6,261 nt of DNA from Acidobacteriota bacterium (GTDB taxonomy: Bacteria; Acidobacteriota; Terriglobia; UBA7540), in NCBI GenBank assembly GCA_021828225.1, contig JAKASH010000190.1, positions 1 to 6,261 of the forward strand, given 5' to 3'. Position numbers and translations under genes: made by a program. The notes under the pieces were generated by a model. That model searched no databases. It saw only the letters and a program-made list of their open reading frames with translations, and was not told the origin of the DNA. This document shows positions 1 to 5,783 of this stretch, in pieces; the stretch's first letter is position 1, and each line of letters starts with the position of its first letter.

Positions 1-1
1 G

Positions 2-703
2 CGGCGGGCAGGCCTCCGTTACCTGCTGACGGTGAGCGGCGGAAGCGGTCCGGACGATCTGGCCTCCGGAATCCCCATCGCCGCGCGCTATGACTGGATT
101 TACACGACGGCGGGCATCCATCCGCATGAGGCCAAAGGCGCCGAGCAAAGACATTTCGAGATGCTGCGGAAGGCGGCCGGCGAGCAGAAGGTGGTCGCCA
201 TCGGAGAGATCGGGCTGGATTATTATTACGACCATTCGCCGCGCGAGGTTCAAAAGCGGGTTTTGATTGAGCAGTTGCAGATTGCCAGGGAAGCCAGGCT
301 ACCGGTGATCATCCATTGCCGGGACGCCTGGGCCGATTTGAAAGAAATCGTCGCCCGGCACTGGGCAGGATCGGGCCAGGAAGGCATTCTCCACTGCTTC
401 ACGGGGAATCGGGAGGATGCGTTCAGGTTTCTAGACTGGGGATTCATGATTTCCTTTGCGGGAAACGTGACCTTCAAGAAAGCAGAGGATATTCGGGGTG
501 TGGCCCGCGAAATTCCGCTTGACCGCCTGCTGACGGAAACCGACAGCCCCTATCTGGCGCCGGTGCCGAACCGCGGCAAGCGCAATGAGCCGGCTTTTGT
601 GCTGGACGTCGTCCGCCAGCTCGCCGAGCTTCGCGGAAAGAGTCCCGAGGAAATGGGAACGCTGGCAGGCCGGAATTTCGCGGACTTTTTTGGCCTTGAA
701 TGA
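2..703 (+). CDS. tatD: TatD-family metal-dependent hydrolase (5' end outside window)
   Basis: TatD-family deoxyribonucleases are cytoplasmic TIM-barrel hydrolases using two divalent metals. The frame is open from base 2, so the true start lies upstream; the GTG at 32 is internal, because the family's N-terminal HxH metal site and first strand are missing (about 30-40 residues short of the usual ~260). Counting from that GTG, visible motifs are GIHPHEA (29-34 region), GEIGLDYYY with metal-ligand Glu59, LPVIIHCRDA with His95, GILHCFTGN with His121, and TETDSPYLAP with metal-ligand Asp171, followed by NRGKRNEP. These are the standard TatD signatures in the right order. It is followed by a 131-bp gap before the prenyl synthase gene on the same strand. 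The family link is very sure; the physiological substrate is not given by the sequence. Confidence 0.95.
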   Translation, partial: RRAGLRYLLTVSGGSGPDDLASGIPIAARYDWIYTTAGIHPHEAKGAEQRHFEMLRKAAGEQKVVAIGEIGLDYYYDHSPREVQKRVLIEQLQIAREARLPVIIHCRDAWADLKEIVARHWAGSGQEGILHCFTGNREDAFRFLDWGFMISFAGNVTFKKAEDIRGVAREIPLDRLLTETDSPYLAPVPNRGKRNEPAFVLDVVRQLAELRGKSPEEMGTLAGRNFADFFGLE

Positions 704-834
704 CAGGAAATGGGGACCAGAAAAGCTGTTTTGTGACGACAGGCTTTCCTTTGGAGAGCTTTTGTGGGACGATAAAAAGCCTGCGCTGCACTTTTAGCGC
801 CTTAATAGCCAGTGGCAACAGGTTTTCATAAAGG

Positions 835-1854
835 ATGAAGGTGGCAGGAGAAAATCAACGCTTGGCGACTCCCAAACCCCTGACGGTCCGGGAAGTGTTT
901 GACCTGGTTCGGGCGGACCTTGAGAAGGTGGAAAAAGAGTTCTGCGAGCAGACGGTCTCCAGCATCCAGGCCATCACGGAAATCGGCCAGTACCTGCAGG
1001 TGAGCGGCGGAAAGCGCCTGCGCCCGGTGCTGGTGCTGCTGGCATCCAAACTGTTCGGGTTTGAAGGCCCCTCCGCCATTCGCATGGGCGCTGCGTATGA
1101 AATGATTCACAGCGCCACGCTGGTCCATGACGACGTGATTGACAAGGCCGAGACGCGACGCGGCCAGCCTTCCATCAATTCCCGCTGGGGCAACCACATG
1201 AGCGTGCTCGCGGGAGACTGGCTTTATATGCAGGCGTTCAGCGTCGCGTTGCGCGAGCGGAACTTCAAGATCCTCGACCTGCTGATCGGCCTGACCCAGG
1301 TGATGGTGGAAGGGGAGCTGCTGCAACTGGCTTACCTTCAAAAGACTGATCTGACGGAAGACGACTACTTCGAGCTGACCTATCGCAAGACCGCATGCCT
1401 GTTTTCGGCGTGCCTGCGCACGGGAGCGCTGCTGGCCGATCGACCGGATGAGGAAGAAAATCTTCTGGCTTCTTACGGCATCAACTTGGGACTGGCCTTC
1501 CAGTTGATCGACGACGTTCTGGATTTCACCTCTTCCGAAAAGAAGCTTGGCAAACCCATCGGCAATGACCTGCGGGAAGGCAAGGTTACGCTGCCGATGA
1601 TCTATCTGCTGCAGGCATGCACTCCGGAGGAGGCGCAGAAGCCGGCGCGCGTCTTCCAGGACGGCGGTTTCCAGAATGTGACGTTTGCCGAAATCGTGAA
1701 AATGGTGGAACGTTACGGGGCTCTGGATGCAGCCCGGAACAAGGCGAAGGAGTTTGCTGAGGAGGCCAAACGTTGCCTCCGTATCTTCCCGGAATCTGTT
1801 TATAAAGACGCCCTGATGTCGCTGCCGGACTTTATCATCGCGCGCGAATCCTGA
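835..1854 (+). CDS. ispB: long-chain trans polyprenyl diphosphate synthase
   Basis: Class I isoprenyl diphosphate synthase that elongates allylic diphosphates with IPP, probably to make the quinone side chain (octaprenyl/heptaprenyl class). Seen: GGKRLRP at 58-64 (IPP binding), first Asp-rich motif DDVID at 99-103 followed by RRG, YRKTA near 183-187, FQLIDDVLD with second Asp-rich motif at 226-230, and GNDLREGKVTLP at 243-254. The residue five before the first Asp-rich motif is Ala, a small residue, as expected of long-chain enzymes. The 339 aa length is normal. Start choice is uncertain: the ATG at 835 sits immediately after AAAGG, too close for a normal Shine-Dalgarno, while the GTG at 841 has that same AAAGG at about 6 nt spacing. 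Exact product length (C35-C45) cannot be read from sequence; ispB versus hepT/sdsA naming is tentative. Confidence 0.93.
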   Translation: MKVAGENQRLATPKPLTVREVFDLVRADLEKVEKEFCEQTVSSIQAITEIGQYLQVSGGKRLRPVLVLLASKLFGFEGPSAIRMGAAYEMIHSATLVHDDVIDKAETRRGQPSINSRWGNHMSVLAGDWLYMQAFSVALRERNFKILDLLIGLTQVMVEGELLQLAYLQKTDLTEDDYFELTYRKTACLFSACLRTGALLADRPDEEENLLASYGINLGLAFQLIDDVLDFTSSEKKLGKPIGNDLREGKVTLPMIYLLQACTPEEAQKPARVFQDGGFQNVTFAEIVKMVERYGALDAARNKAKEFAEEAKRCLRIFPESVYKDALMSLPDFIIARES

Positions 1855-1877
1855 CCCTTTTATTCCCTCGACGTTGC

Positions 1878-2465
1878 ATGAAGTCTCCCCGCGAAATTGA
1901 AATCAAGCTGAAGGTTGAAGATCCGCGCGCCCTGAAGCAGCGCCTCGAGGAGTGCGGCTTCGTGGTGGTGGAGCGGCGCCACTTTGAGAGCAACATCGTC
2001 TTTGACTACCAGGATTCGCACTTGCGCAGAGCCCGGTCGCTGTTGCGCCTGCGGAACAAAGGGAACCGTCACATCCTGACCTTCAAAGGGCCGCCGCACG
2101 CCTCGAATTCCTATAAGATCCGGACTGAAATCGAGATGGAAGTTGACGACGGAGACACACTTCAGCAGATCCTTAAAGCCTTAGGCTTACGTTCAACCTT
2201 CCGTTATGAGAAATACCGGACGGCCTACGCCGAAAAGGGGCGACGCAAGACCGAAGACATTCCTCTGCTCGTCTATGACGAAACCCCTATCGGCCCTTAC
2301 ATTGAGCTGGAAGGTCCGGGGAAATGGATCGACCGGATGGCACGCCGGCTGGGATACCAGAAAAGGGATTACATTACGGCGAGTTACGCGGCTCTCTATC
2401 GGAAACAATGCCGCAGGAATGGGGTCAAACCGGGGGATATGGTTTTCTCCCGCAATAATTCTTGA
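1878..2465 (+). CDS. cyaB: CYTH-domain protein (class IV adenylate cyclase / triphosphatase family)
   Basis: 195-residue CYTH (CyaB-thiamine triphosphatase) protein, a family of tunnel-shaped phosphohydrolases/cyclases acting on triphosphates with divalent metal. Seen: the diagnostic ExExK at E6-E8-K10 (REIEIKLKV), alternating basic strands LLRLRNKG (55-62) and ILTFKGP (66-72), acidic strand RTEIEMEV (82-89), RYEKYRTAY (109-117), and DETPIGPYIELEGP (134-147) supplying further metal ligands. It begins 23 bp after the prenyl synthase stop, so probably is co-transcribed; no clear Shine-Dalgarno precedes the ATG, consistent with coupling. Whether this member makes cAMP or hydrolyses thiamine or inorganic triphosphate cannot be decided from motifs; the cyaB symbol reflects family usage only. 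Confidence 0.88.
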   Translation: MKSPREIEIKLKVEDPRALKQRLEECGFVVVERRHFESNIVFDYQDSHLRRARSLLRLRNKGNRHILTFKGPPHASNSYKIRTEIEMEVDDGDTLQQILKALGLRSTFRYEKYRTAYAEKGRRKTEDIPLLVYDETPIGPYIELEGPGKWIDRMARRLGYQKRDYITASYAALYRKQCRRNGVKPGDMVFSRNNS

Positions 2466-2494
2466 TTGGGTTCTTGCATTGGTTAGGCTATAAT
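2466..2494 (+). promoter_or_regulatory. sigma70-like promoter for tatA
   Basis: A perfect -10 hexamer TATAAT lies at 2489-2494, with TTGGGT at 2466-2471 as a weak -35 (17-bp spacer). It starts at the CYTH stop codon, in a locally AT-rich stretch, and would give a leader of about 40 nt before the tatA start. This suggests tatA can be transcribed separately from the upstream genes. Confidence 0.55.
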
Positions 2495-2541
2495 TACACT
2501 GGTAGTCTCCAGAAGCGTATCCGCATCAGAAGGAGTTTGAA

Positions 2542-2727
2542 ATGGACGGTTTGCTACAACCAACCCATCTGTTCTTTATCCTGTTGATCGTTTTGATCAT
2601 CTTCGGGCCGGGAAAGCTGCCCGATCTTGGTCGAGGATTAGGAAAAGGTATCAAGGAATTTAAGGACGCCATCAAAGGCGGAATCGATAAGCCGGCGGAA
2701 AAGACCGAAGAAGGAAAGAAAGCCTGA
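2542..2727 (+). CDS. tatA: twin-arginine translocase subunit TatA/TatE family
   Basis: 61-residue single-span inner-membrane protein; TatA oligomerises with TatBC to move folded proteins carrying twin-arginine signals. Seen: short N-terminus with LQPTHL, hydrophobic helix at about 8-21, the [10 protein letters not shown] hinge at 21-30 (Phe-Gly-Pro conserved in the family), an amphipathic helix [17 protein letters not shown] at 30-46, then a short charged tail ([10 protein letters not shown]). Length and motif order are typical. The start is fixed by AGAAGGAG at 2528-2535, 6 nt before ATG. No tatB or tatC is adjacent in the window, so partners must be encoded elsewhere. Confidence 0.95.
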   Translation: MDGLLQPTHLFFILLIVLIIFGPGKLPDLGRGLGKGIKEFKDAIKGGIDKPAEKTEEGKKA

Positions 2728-2811
2728 TCATTTTCTCCCTTCTGGTGGATGCTGCGTAACACTTCTGCGAAACCTCAGGCTCTTCCCCCTAACAGCAAGG
2801 GTCTTGGAGTG

Positions 2812-2922
2812 ATGTATCCCAGGGCCGCGGCAGGATATCGCATCAGTGGTTTGCCGGTCAGAGCGTTTTTCTTGTGTATCCTCAGCACCCTGATCCTGAG
2901 CGCGCTGGCTTGGCCGCATTGA
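2812..2922 (+). CDS. possible 36-residue hydrophobic peptide
   Basis: Short open frame between tatA and the tRNA gene. It has a basic N-terminal part (RAAAGYR, then LPVRAF) and a hydrophobic stretch (FFLCILSTLILSALAW), resembling a small membrane peptide or the remnant of a signal peptide. GGAG at 2806-2809 is closer to the ATG than ideal (2 nt). Its stop codon overlaps the -35 element of the tRNA promoter. No family is recognised; a chance ORF is quite possible. Confidence 0.2.
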   Translation: MYPRAAAGYRISGLPVRAFFLCILSTLILSALAWPH

Positions 2923-2948
2923 CGGGCATTTTGGGGCTGTGTTATAAA
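2919..2948 (+). promoter_or_regulatory. sigma70-like promoter of tRNA-Asn
   Basis: TTGACG (2919-2924, 5/6 to consensus) and TATAAA (2943-2948, 5/6) separated by 18 bp, about 42 bp upstream of the mature tRNA 5' end. This is a strong promoter match for a single stable-RNA gene. Confidence 0.75.
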
Positions 2949-2990
2949 TTGGAGTTTCGGCTGAATTCTATTCCGGCTGCAGTTGTACAC

Positions 2991-3065
2991 TCCTCGGTAG
3001 CTCAATGGTAGAGCATTCGGCTGTTAACCGAAGGGTTGCAGGTTCGAGTCCTGCCCGAGGAGCCA
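2991..3065 (+). tRNA. trnN: tRNA-Asn (anticodon GUU), CCA encoded
   Basis: Complete cloverleaf: acceptor stem TCCTCGG (2991-2997) pairs with CCGAGGA (3055-3061), discriminator G, then CCA at 3063-3065. D-arm is GCTC...GAGC; anticodon stem TTCGG/CCGAA encloses the loop CTGTTAA with anticodon GTT; T-arm carries GGTTCGAGTCC. It ends 59 bp before the stop codon of a convergent tyrosine recombinase gene, so its 3' end is the probable integration site of the element to the right. The gene is intact, as expected when an element restores the tRNA 3' end on insertion. Confidence 0.97.
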
Positions 3066-3092
3066 ACATTCCAAAGGACTTAACCCACAATC

Positions 3093-3122
3093 CAGAATTC
3101 TGAAAAGTACCAATTCGTACCA
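3093..3122. promoter_or_regulatory. tandem palindromes near the attachment site
   Basis: Between the tRNA and the integrase stop lie a perfect 10-bp palindrome CAGAATTCTG (3093-3102) and, four bases on, an imperfect 14-bp palindrome GTACCAATTCGTAC (3107-3120) that also gives two GTACCA direct repeats 10 bp apart (3107-3112, 3117-3122). Their location, in the only noncoding gap between att site and int, fits recombinase or excisionase binding sites, but that role is inference. Confidence 0.3.
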
Positions 3123-3124
3123 CT

Positions 3125-4255
3125 TCATTCTCCCAACAGAGTCTTGACGACCGCCGTGTTGGCTTTCCGGTGCTCGGGCGTTAGAGTTCGATCAAGTCCG
3201 TAGACCTCCGCCGTCACCTTTACATTGGCATGCCGCATCAGGTCCTTCTGGACCTCCAACGGAGTGCCGCAACGTTTCAGGCTTGCACGGTAGGTGTGCC
3301 GGAAGGTATGCCAACCGACCTTGCCGACTTCGGCTCGATCAGCCGCAGGCTGGAAGTAGTCCTTCACGATCATCGCCTGCCACCTGGGTCTGCCAGAGTC
3401 ACCAGCAAAAACGAAGTCTGAATCGGCGACGTAGTGCGCCTCACCTCGCCAGTTCAGAAGCGCAGTTGCAATTGCTGGATCAAGTGGCACGGTCTTGCCA
3501 TTGATATCAAGCGGAGTGTAGTGGCGGGTCGTGAGGGCGAAACAAAAACTGAGGCATCAGAAAAGCCCGTGCCACTTGACGTTGGTCCACCGCAAGGCAA
3601 CCACCTCACAAGCCCTCAGCCCAGTGCAACCTGCAAGTATGGCCATAGACCTGTAAGGTTCCTTTAACTCCCCCAGCAAAGCTTGAAACTGCTCTGGTGT
3701 CAGGACACGAGGAATTCTGAGCCGTTTGCTGCTTTGCCGAACCAACTGAATCGGATTATGGTCGACCAACTTCCAGCGCCACGCCCACTGAAAGAGCAGG
3801 TAAAAAGCGTTCCTGATATGGGCTTTGGTTTTAGGTGCAAGAGGCTTTTCTGTTTTCTTGCCCCGAAGAGATTCAAGCCAATCCATCACCGCCATGGTGT
3901 CAACCTGGTCAAGATAAAGATCCCCCCATTGCGGTCGAATGTATCCTTCGAAGTAAGTTCGATATTCGGCCTGAGTTTGGAACCGCCGCCCTTTCGGCAA
4001 TTCGTCCTTCACAAAACGATCAATCAAACCACCCACTGTCACACGGTGAAATCCTGCCTGGCGGCTTTGAGTGTTGATCTGCATGCGAAGGTGCTCAATC
4101 GCCCTCAATGCGGCGGACTTCGATGGAAATCTCTCAATTGTTCCGATCAACACTGACTTCCGTTTCCCGTCTTCGAAGTAGCAAAACTGCCAAACATCCG
4201 GTCCCTTCTTCCGCTTGCGTCTTACCAAATCCCCGTACTGATATCGTGCCTGCAT
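3125..4255 (-). pseudogene. tyrosine recombinase (integrase), OFF by internal inversion
   Basis: Phage-type site-specific integrase, transcribed toward the tRNA-Asn att site. As written it is two in-frame pieces: 4255-3557 (232 aa: arm/core-binding region, SAM-like domain around 72-165, catalytic Arg214 in TGLRACEV) ending at an in-frame TGA (3559-3557), and a downstream piece whose first usable start is a GTG at 3490 (121 aa, to 3125). The latter holds HTFRH, MRHANV and nucleophile Tyr in TAEVYGL. The 25 codons in between are nonsense for the family (one stop, no beta-hairpin). Inverting 3493-3566 between its 13-bp inverted repeats gives one 376-aa ORF with VVAGREGETKTEASEKP in the hairpin position. 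Catalytic residues in the restored numbering are R214, K248, H316, R319, H342 and Y352. Start is fixed by AAGGAGG 5 nt before the ATG. The displayed state should be inactive; it may be reversible or a fixed mutation. Confidence 0.9.
3480..3579. repeat. inverted repeat flanking a 74-bp inverted segment in int
   Basis: Arms TCAAGTGGCACGG at 3480-3492 and its exact reverse complement at 3567-3579; the match continues as 3 of 4 more bases inward (16/17 overall). The enclosed 74 bp (3493-3566) is in the wrong orientation for the surrounding gene. The arms are coding in both states: on entering, the arm encodes KWHG; on leaving, its complement encodes PVPLD. The frame is preserved in either orientation. 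Confidence 0.92.
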
Positions 4256-4260
4256 AAAAT

Positions 4261-4267
4261 CCTCCTT
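4261..4267 (-). promoter_or_regulatory. strong Shine-Dalgarno of the integrase gene
   Basis: AAGGAGG read on the - strand, 5 nt before the integrase ATG (4255). It ends right against the TAA stop of the upstream HTH gene (4270-4268), so terminating ribosomes are placed directly on it. This suggests coupled translation of the excisionase-like protein and integrase. Confidence 0.85.
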
Positions 4268-4471
4268 TTAAAACGAAGGTTCTATGCGGCACGGCTGGCG
4301 TTCAGAGTTTAGCTTAGCCTCCACCCACGACTCAAGCGCGGATGTCCGATACCGCCAGAATTTTCCACCCTTCAAGGCCGGAACCTCTCCCGCCTTCGCC
4401 CACCGCTCTAAAACTTTCGGATTGACTTTGAGTATCTTCGCTGCTTCCGCTGATGTTAACAATGGTTCCAT
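4268..4471 (-). CDS. excisionase-type helix-turn-helix DNA-binding protein
   Basis: 67-residue protein with a winged-helix/MerR-like HTH: LLTSAEAAKILKVNPKVLERWAKAGEVPALKGGKFWRYR in outline, where LTSAEAAKIL (5-14) and NPKVLERWAKAG (17-28) form the HTH and KFWRYR (37-42) the wing, followed by SALESWVEA. This is the usual form of small excisionases and recombination directionality factors (HTH_17 type). It lies immediately upstream of int with only 12 bp between stop and start, which supports a role in excision or int control. The start is supported by GGGGAGAG just upstream (4476-4483). An alternative is a local transcription regulator; the family itself is secure. Confidence 0.88.
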   Translation of the reverse strand: MEPLLTSAEAAKILKVNPKVLERWAKAGEVPALKGGKFWRYRTSALESWVEAKLNSERQPCRIEPSF

Positions 4472-4491
4472 ACCGCTCTCCCCAGGCTGGC

Positions 4492-4509
4492 GGCGGGAGT
4501 CCTCCCGCC
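4492..4509. promoter_or_regulatory. perfect hairpin upstream of the HTH gene
   Basis: GGCGGGAG ... CTCCCGCC with only two bases between the arms (effectively a 7-bp stem with a 4-nt loop). It lies 8 bp upstream of the HTH gene's Shine-Dalgarno on the - strand and lacks a following T-run, so it is unlikely to be an intrinsic terminator. It may influence translation or mRNA stability of the xis-int pair; function unproven. Confidence 0.4.
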
Positions 4510-4543
4510 ATGATCACCCTTCACACCTTTTCCCGGACCTCGC

Positions 4544-4803
4544 TCACGCCCCGCCGTTCGCCGGGGTGTCATTCCGCCTTGCCGCCCGCCCTTCCCCGGC
4601 CATCTTGCGGCATTTTGTCCCCGCCACGGCGGCGAAATTGGGGTTGCGCTTCCAGGGCGCCTCGCGGCGCTTAGCGTGGAGGCAAGGAAAATGGCTCCGG
4701 CGAGTCGGGGCTTGGCTATCTTCATCCTCCCAGTGCCATTGCCATCAAGGTCGCCGGGCTTCGACGCCCTGAGGGCGAAGCCGGCGACGTCACGATCGCT
4801 CAT
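4544..4803 (-). pseudogene. unrecognised small gene, apparently frameshifted
   Basis: Two reading frames look coding in succession. From an ATG at 4803, which overlaps the end of the upstream gene by 14 nt, one reads MSDRDVAGFALRASKPGD. From about 4744 to the stop at 4546-4544 a different frame is open for 66 codons, begins WQWHWEDEDSQAPTRRSHF and continues with KRREAPWKRNPNFAAVAG. The second frame has strongly G/C-biased third positions and varied composition, but no ATG near its beginning. Joining the frames by one base around 4732-4746 (DGNG into HWEDED) would give a protein of about 86 residues, rich in Arg/Lys at its C-terminus. I recognise no family. A long open frame 4836-4456 also covers the region, but downstream of the junction its product is low-complexity Gly/Arg/Pro and looks like a shadow. 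Confidence 0.4.
4751..4787. repeat. GC-rich interrupted hairpin
   Basis: TCGCCGG (4751-4757) pairs with CCGGCGA (4781-4787); after a one-base bulge CTTCG (4759-4763) pairs with CGAAG (4776-4780), and an inner CCC/GGG closes the loop. On the - strand it follows the stop codon of the 265-residue gene by three bases and overlaps the start of the next frame. No T-run follows. It could be a translational or processing element, or simply local GC-rich coding sequence. Confidence 0.4.
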
Positions 4804-5585
4804 CTCTGGCGCCGTGCTTTCGGACGAAAGCGTCAAGCGTCTCCTGGCATGCCAGGCATCCGTAGGGGAGCCAGCCGCAATAGCTGTTCGGCTGCCCCTC
4901 GGCGTTGTGGCCGATGTTGTCGATGAGGCGCCGGAACCCCGTGCCCGGCTGCTCGTTCTCAGCCAGCCTCCATCCGCGGTGGCAGACCTCCGGGCTCCCC
5001 ACGTTGGTGCAGGGGTGGCTGAACCGCACTATCCGGTTTTCCCAAACCTTCTCGCCGGTCTCCTCCACAGCGTTGAGGGCGGTCTCATACGCCTTGGCTG
5101 CGTCAAGGATTTCCTTGGCTTGCGCCGCAGAGTTGAAATCGTACTGGTCATCCCCCCGCGTGGCTTCTATGAGCAGGTATGGTGTCGAAGTCTTTTTCAA
5201 AACCAACCGTGGAGAAGCATGACCTTTCCGTGACGACGTCAGTGCCAGGGAAGGTCTCGCCCTTCTCCAGGATGGCGTGGGCGTGGTCGCCCCAGTCGTC
5301 GTTGGCGTACGGGCGGTCAGGTCGGCGGTACCAGAGACCCACGGAACCATCATCCATGATTCCCACCCTGAACGGTCCGAGCATCCGGTCCGGACCGACG
5401 TATGCCACGATGTCGCCGTTCTTGAAGGTTTCAGGCGCCTGTGCGAGCTGCGCACGCAATTTCTTTAAGATCGCCTCAGCCCCAATCAATTCGGGCTGAC
5501 ATTCGTTGAGCCGCTTCCCCGCCCGGCCGGTCTTGCGGGCGCTCTCGCTGAGTTTTGTTGCTAATTGCGGTGATATGTCCTTCAT
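4790..5585 (-). pseudogene. hypothetical island protein (~265 aa), frameshifted
   Basis: Starts at an ATG (5585) with GAGGAG 8 nt upstream and 12 bp after the previous gene. The first frame gives a helical, probably coiled-coil N-terminus (MKDISPQLATKLSES...EAILKKLRAQLAQA) and a beta-rich segment (GDIVAYVGPDRMLGPFRVGI, WYRRPDRPYANDDWGDHAHA) as far as TFPGTDVVTE. It then loses sense and stops at 5148. A second frame, offset by one base, continues with TSTPYLLIEATRGDDQYDF, a helical AQAKEILDAAKAYETALNA and a Cys-containing C-terminus (HPCTNVG, PEVCHRGWRL, SYCGWLPYGCLACQ), ending at 4790. One extra base between about 5190 and 5235 explains this; the A5 run (- strand, 5193-5197) is a likely site. 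The Cys/His cluster hints at metal binding. No family is recognised. Real mutation and sequencing error cannot be separated here. Confidence 0.7.
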
Positions 5586-5597
5586 TTTTTCATCTCC

Positions 5598-5780
5598 TCA
5601 TTCATGTCGGCGGTAGGTCGCCACCCTGATTTGCGTACGGTCCAGCTTGGCTGCCGCGACGCCCTTGCGGGCGTTTCGCCGGGCTCGCGCCGGCTCGTCA
5701 GGCGGCGTCCTTTCCGTGTTTCTCTGCCACCGCAGGCAGCCCACCGCCTTCTTGTAGCGTTCAAGCTGGTGGGAGAGCAT
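5598..5780 (-). CDS. small basic hypothetical protein (60 aa)
   Basis: Begins MLSHQLERYKKAVGCLRWQ and is rich in Arg/Lys toward the C-terminus (PARARRNARKGVAAAKLDR), with strongly G/C-biased third positions that support coding. The ATG is 3 bp after the stop of the upstream gene, whose GAGGG acts as the only nearby Shine-Dalgarno, so translation is probably coupled. The stop is 12 bp before the next gene. The net positive charge suggests nucleic-acid binding, but this is inference and no family is recognised. It contains two short GC hairpins (5659-5674; 5678-5694). Confidence 0.6.
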   Translation of the reverse strand: MLSHQLERYKKAVGCLRWQRNTERTPPDEPARARRNARKGVAAAKLDRTQIRVATYRRHE

Positions 5781-5783
5781 CCC

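Noticed and set aside
704..834. Intrinsic terminator after tatD
   Set aside because: Only weak inverted matches such as GCGCT...AGCGC near 783-801 are present, with no proper T-run after a stable stem.
3557..3559. In-frame TGA as selenocysteine or readthrough codon
   Set aside because: Readthrough would still place a non-family sequence where the catalytic hairpin belongs, while inversion restores the expected motif exactly; inversion explains more.
3434..3667. + strand ORF of 77 codons crossing the integrase
   Set aside because: Not an independent gene: only its central part (between the inverted repeats) has protein-like sequence, and that part is the integrase hairpin read from the inverted segment.
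3683..4156. 157-codon + strand ORF
   Set aside because: Antisense to the integrase N-terminal half, which has clear family motifs.
4456..4836. 126-codon - strand ORF as one gene
   Set aside because: Past about residue 35 the product is Gly/Arg/Pro-rich low-complexity sequence and runs into the HTH start; another frame looks coding there.
4676..5233. 185-codon + strand ORF
   Set aside because: Antisense shadow of the frameshifted - strand gene; the - strand frames show better composition.
5659..5694. Two GC hairpins as a repeat element or terminator
   Set aside because: They lie within a coding frame, have no T-run, and no second copy is seen; likely by-products of Gly/Ala/Arg codons.
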